Source of the DNA: Flavobacterium sp. MFBS3-15 | Lineage (GTDB): Bacteria; Bacteroidota; Bacteroidia; Flavobacteriales; Flavobacteriaceae | Direction: 5' to 3' | NCBI RefSeq assembly: GCF_026107645.2 | Contig: NZ_JAPCHV010000006.1 | Location: 124,001-188,000 of the forward strand | Length of the DNA: 64,000 bases | Shown: positions 62,869 through 64,000 of the stretch, piece after piece | Layout: the number at the start of each line of letters is the position of its first letter | How positions within the stretch are numbered: position 1 is the stretch's first letter | The notes under the pieces: generated by a model | Told to the model about the DNA's origin: nothing | Databases searched by the model: none | Seen by the model: only the letters and a program-made list of their open reading frames with translations | Program-made: the position numbers and the translations under genes

Positions 62869-64000
62869 TTACTTGTTGATGGTAAAAGGCTTGCCGCTTA
62901 TTACTTTGGCATATTCGTCTTTTAATCCCTGGGTAAGCATCTTAGTTTCAAGATCGGTCCTAGATATTGTGCCTTTCAGGTACTTTTCAATCATAAGGCT
63001 GGCAATAGGGCCTGCCCAGCGTGCGCCCCAGTATCCGTTTTCTACAAACACCGCTATGGCAATTTTTGGGTCATGCCGTGGTGCAAAAGCCACAAATATC
63101 GAGTGGTCCTGAAGCTGTGTGCGTACGCCGTTGATTTTTGTGAAGTTTTCAGCCGTACCCGTTTTTCCGCATATCTCTATGCCCTCAACACGAACACCGC
63201 GGGCGGTACCAAGGTTATACACATCAAACAGCCCGTCGATAACCGGCTTGAAGTATTGCTTATCGATGGTGGTCTGGTGCCTTATTTTGAACTTTTTATC
63301 GATCTCCGCACCTTCAATCTTCTTGATGATATGGGGTGTGTAGTAATAGCCTTCATTGGCAACCGTAGCCATCATGTTGGCCAGCTGTATAGGCGTCATG
63401 GAAATTTCACCCTGCCCAATCGAGTTGGAAATGATGGTCGAACTCCTCCAGCCGCCATTGGGATAAAAACGTTTGTAGAACTTGGCGGTGGGAACATGCC
63501 CTTTACGTCCGGGGGGCAGGTCATATCCAAGGAAATCACCCAGGCCAAAGCTCTTCAGGTGGTTGCTCCAGGCATCCACACCGTATTCGGGCTTGGGATA
63601 TTTGTCGATTGACAACTTGAAAACATTGGCAAAATAGGCATTGCATGATTTGTAGATGCCGTTATGCAGCTGTATAGCTCCACCGGGGCAGTGGCATTTC
63701 ATGAAGGCACCGCGCCCATACGAAAATCCGTGGTGGCACATAAAAGTGCTGTTTTCGTCTACCACTTCCTCCTGCAGGCCTATAAGCCCCGAAAGTATCT
63801 TGAATGGCGATCCCGGAGGGTATTCGGCCAAAAGCCCCCGGTCAAATAATGGCATGGCTATCGTATCATTGTACATGGCCGTGTAGTTCTTTGATCGGTC
63901 GCGGCCTACAAGGATGGCGGGGTCGTAGGATGGTGCGGTTACGAGCGCTAGTATCTCGCCGGTTTTGGGTTCGATGGCTACAATGCCGCCACGCTTTTCG
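62869..64000 (-). CDS. mrdA: Penicillin-binding protein 2, C-terminal part (cut by window edge)
   Basis: The transpeptidase half of PBP2; the N-terminus lies beyond the right edge. From the edge it reads GGIVAIEPKTGEILALVTAPS, so the frame is open through 64000. The nucleophile motif is PPGSPFK (Ser and Lys), the second motif is SNS in IISNSIGQGE, and the third is KTGTAENF. These crosslink peptidoglycan during elongation and bind beta-lactams. It is followed directly by rodA, the usual pairing. Confidence 0.94.
   Translation of the reverse strand, partial: EKRGGIVAIEPKTGEILALVTAPSYDPAILVGRDRSKNYTAMYNDTIAMPLFDRGLLAEYPPGSPFKILSGLIGLQEEVVDENSTFMCHHGFSYGRGAFMKCHCPGGAIQLHNGIYKSCNAYFANVFKLSIDKYPKPEYGVDAWSNHLKSFGLGDFLGYDLPPGRKGHVPTAKFYKRFYPNGGWRSSTIISNSIGQGEISMTPIQLANMMATVANEGYYYTPHIIKKIEGAEIDKKFKIRHQTTIDKQYFKPVIDGLFDVYNLGTARGVRVEGIEICGKTGTAENFTKINGVRTQLQDHSIFVAFAPRHDPKIAIAVFVENGYWGARWAGPIASLMIEKYLKGTISRTDLETKMLTQGLKDEYAKVISGKPFTINK

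Overview
The window is a stretch of chromosome from a Bacteroidota bacterium, most likely a Flavobacterium or a close relative in the Flavobacteriaceae. Four things point there: a complete sprA gene for the type IX secretion (T9SS) translocon beside ruvA and gcvH; a second gene ending in a T9SS sorting domain; many promoters of the Bacteroidota type (TAnnTTTG at -7, sometimes TTG at -33) with A-rich rather than Shine-Dalgarno leaders; and flavobacterial gene orders such as coaX-OMP-TPR-lptC and surE/lpxB/NlpC/comEC. The species cannot be named from the sequence alone.

Layout. 1-4034: polA (cut by the left edge), a membrane metallophosphoesterase, a thioredoxin-fold protein without active-site cysteines, and a polysaccharide deacetylase. 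4150-16113: maeB, ruvA, sprA, gcvH, a VanZ-like gene and deoC. 16425-21463: a cytochrome-oxidase biogenesis cluster (ctaB, two subunit III genes, subunit IV, a cysteine-less SCO-like protein, SCO, DUF420 and a small CxxC protein). 21683-30307: a DUF4403 lipoprotein, a TolC plus membrane-fusion pair with no pump, tsaB, a small exported protein, MscS and a DUF255 protein. 30470-37560: an RCC1-repeat T9SS cargo, tRNA-Phe, then the coaX-to-CNNM operon. 37811-43231: a PpiD-like isomerase, a probable toxin-antitoxin pair, and two mevalonate-pathway genes. 43395-49703: dipeptidyl peptidase IV, two POT peptide transporters and a periplasmic thioredoxin, suggesting peptide scavenging. 49704-57938: repeats, comEC, an NlpC/P60 hydrolase, lpxB, four paralogous small lipoproteins (one broken) and surE. 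58080-64000: prc, an orphan OppC-type permease, rodA and mrdA (cut by the right edge).

Most genes are ordinary housekeeping or envelope genes. The unusual material lies in small accessory pieces. One is a two-gene module at 40110-40924 that looks like an antitoxin followed by an ADP-ribosyltransferase-like toxin. Another is a 226-227 bp tandem array downstream of comEC in which the last codons and stop of comEC recur twice beside inverted-repeat elements. Two related inverted-repeat elements exactly fill two convergent gene gaps, one of them holding a perfect 44 bp palindrome. An array of lipocalin-like lipoproteins sits between surE and lpxB. A phased set of TACCCTAAAAT-like boxes lies in front of comEC. 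No CRISPR array, prophage, rRNA gene or transposase gene was seen.
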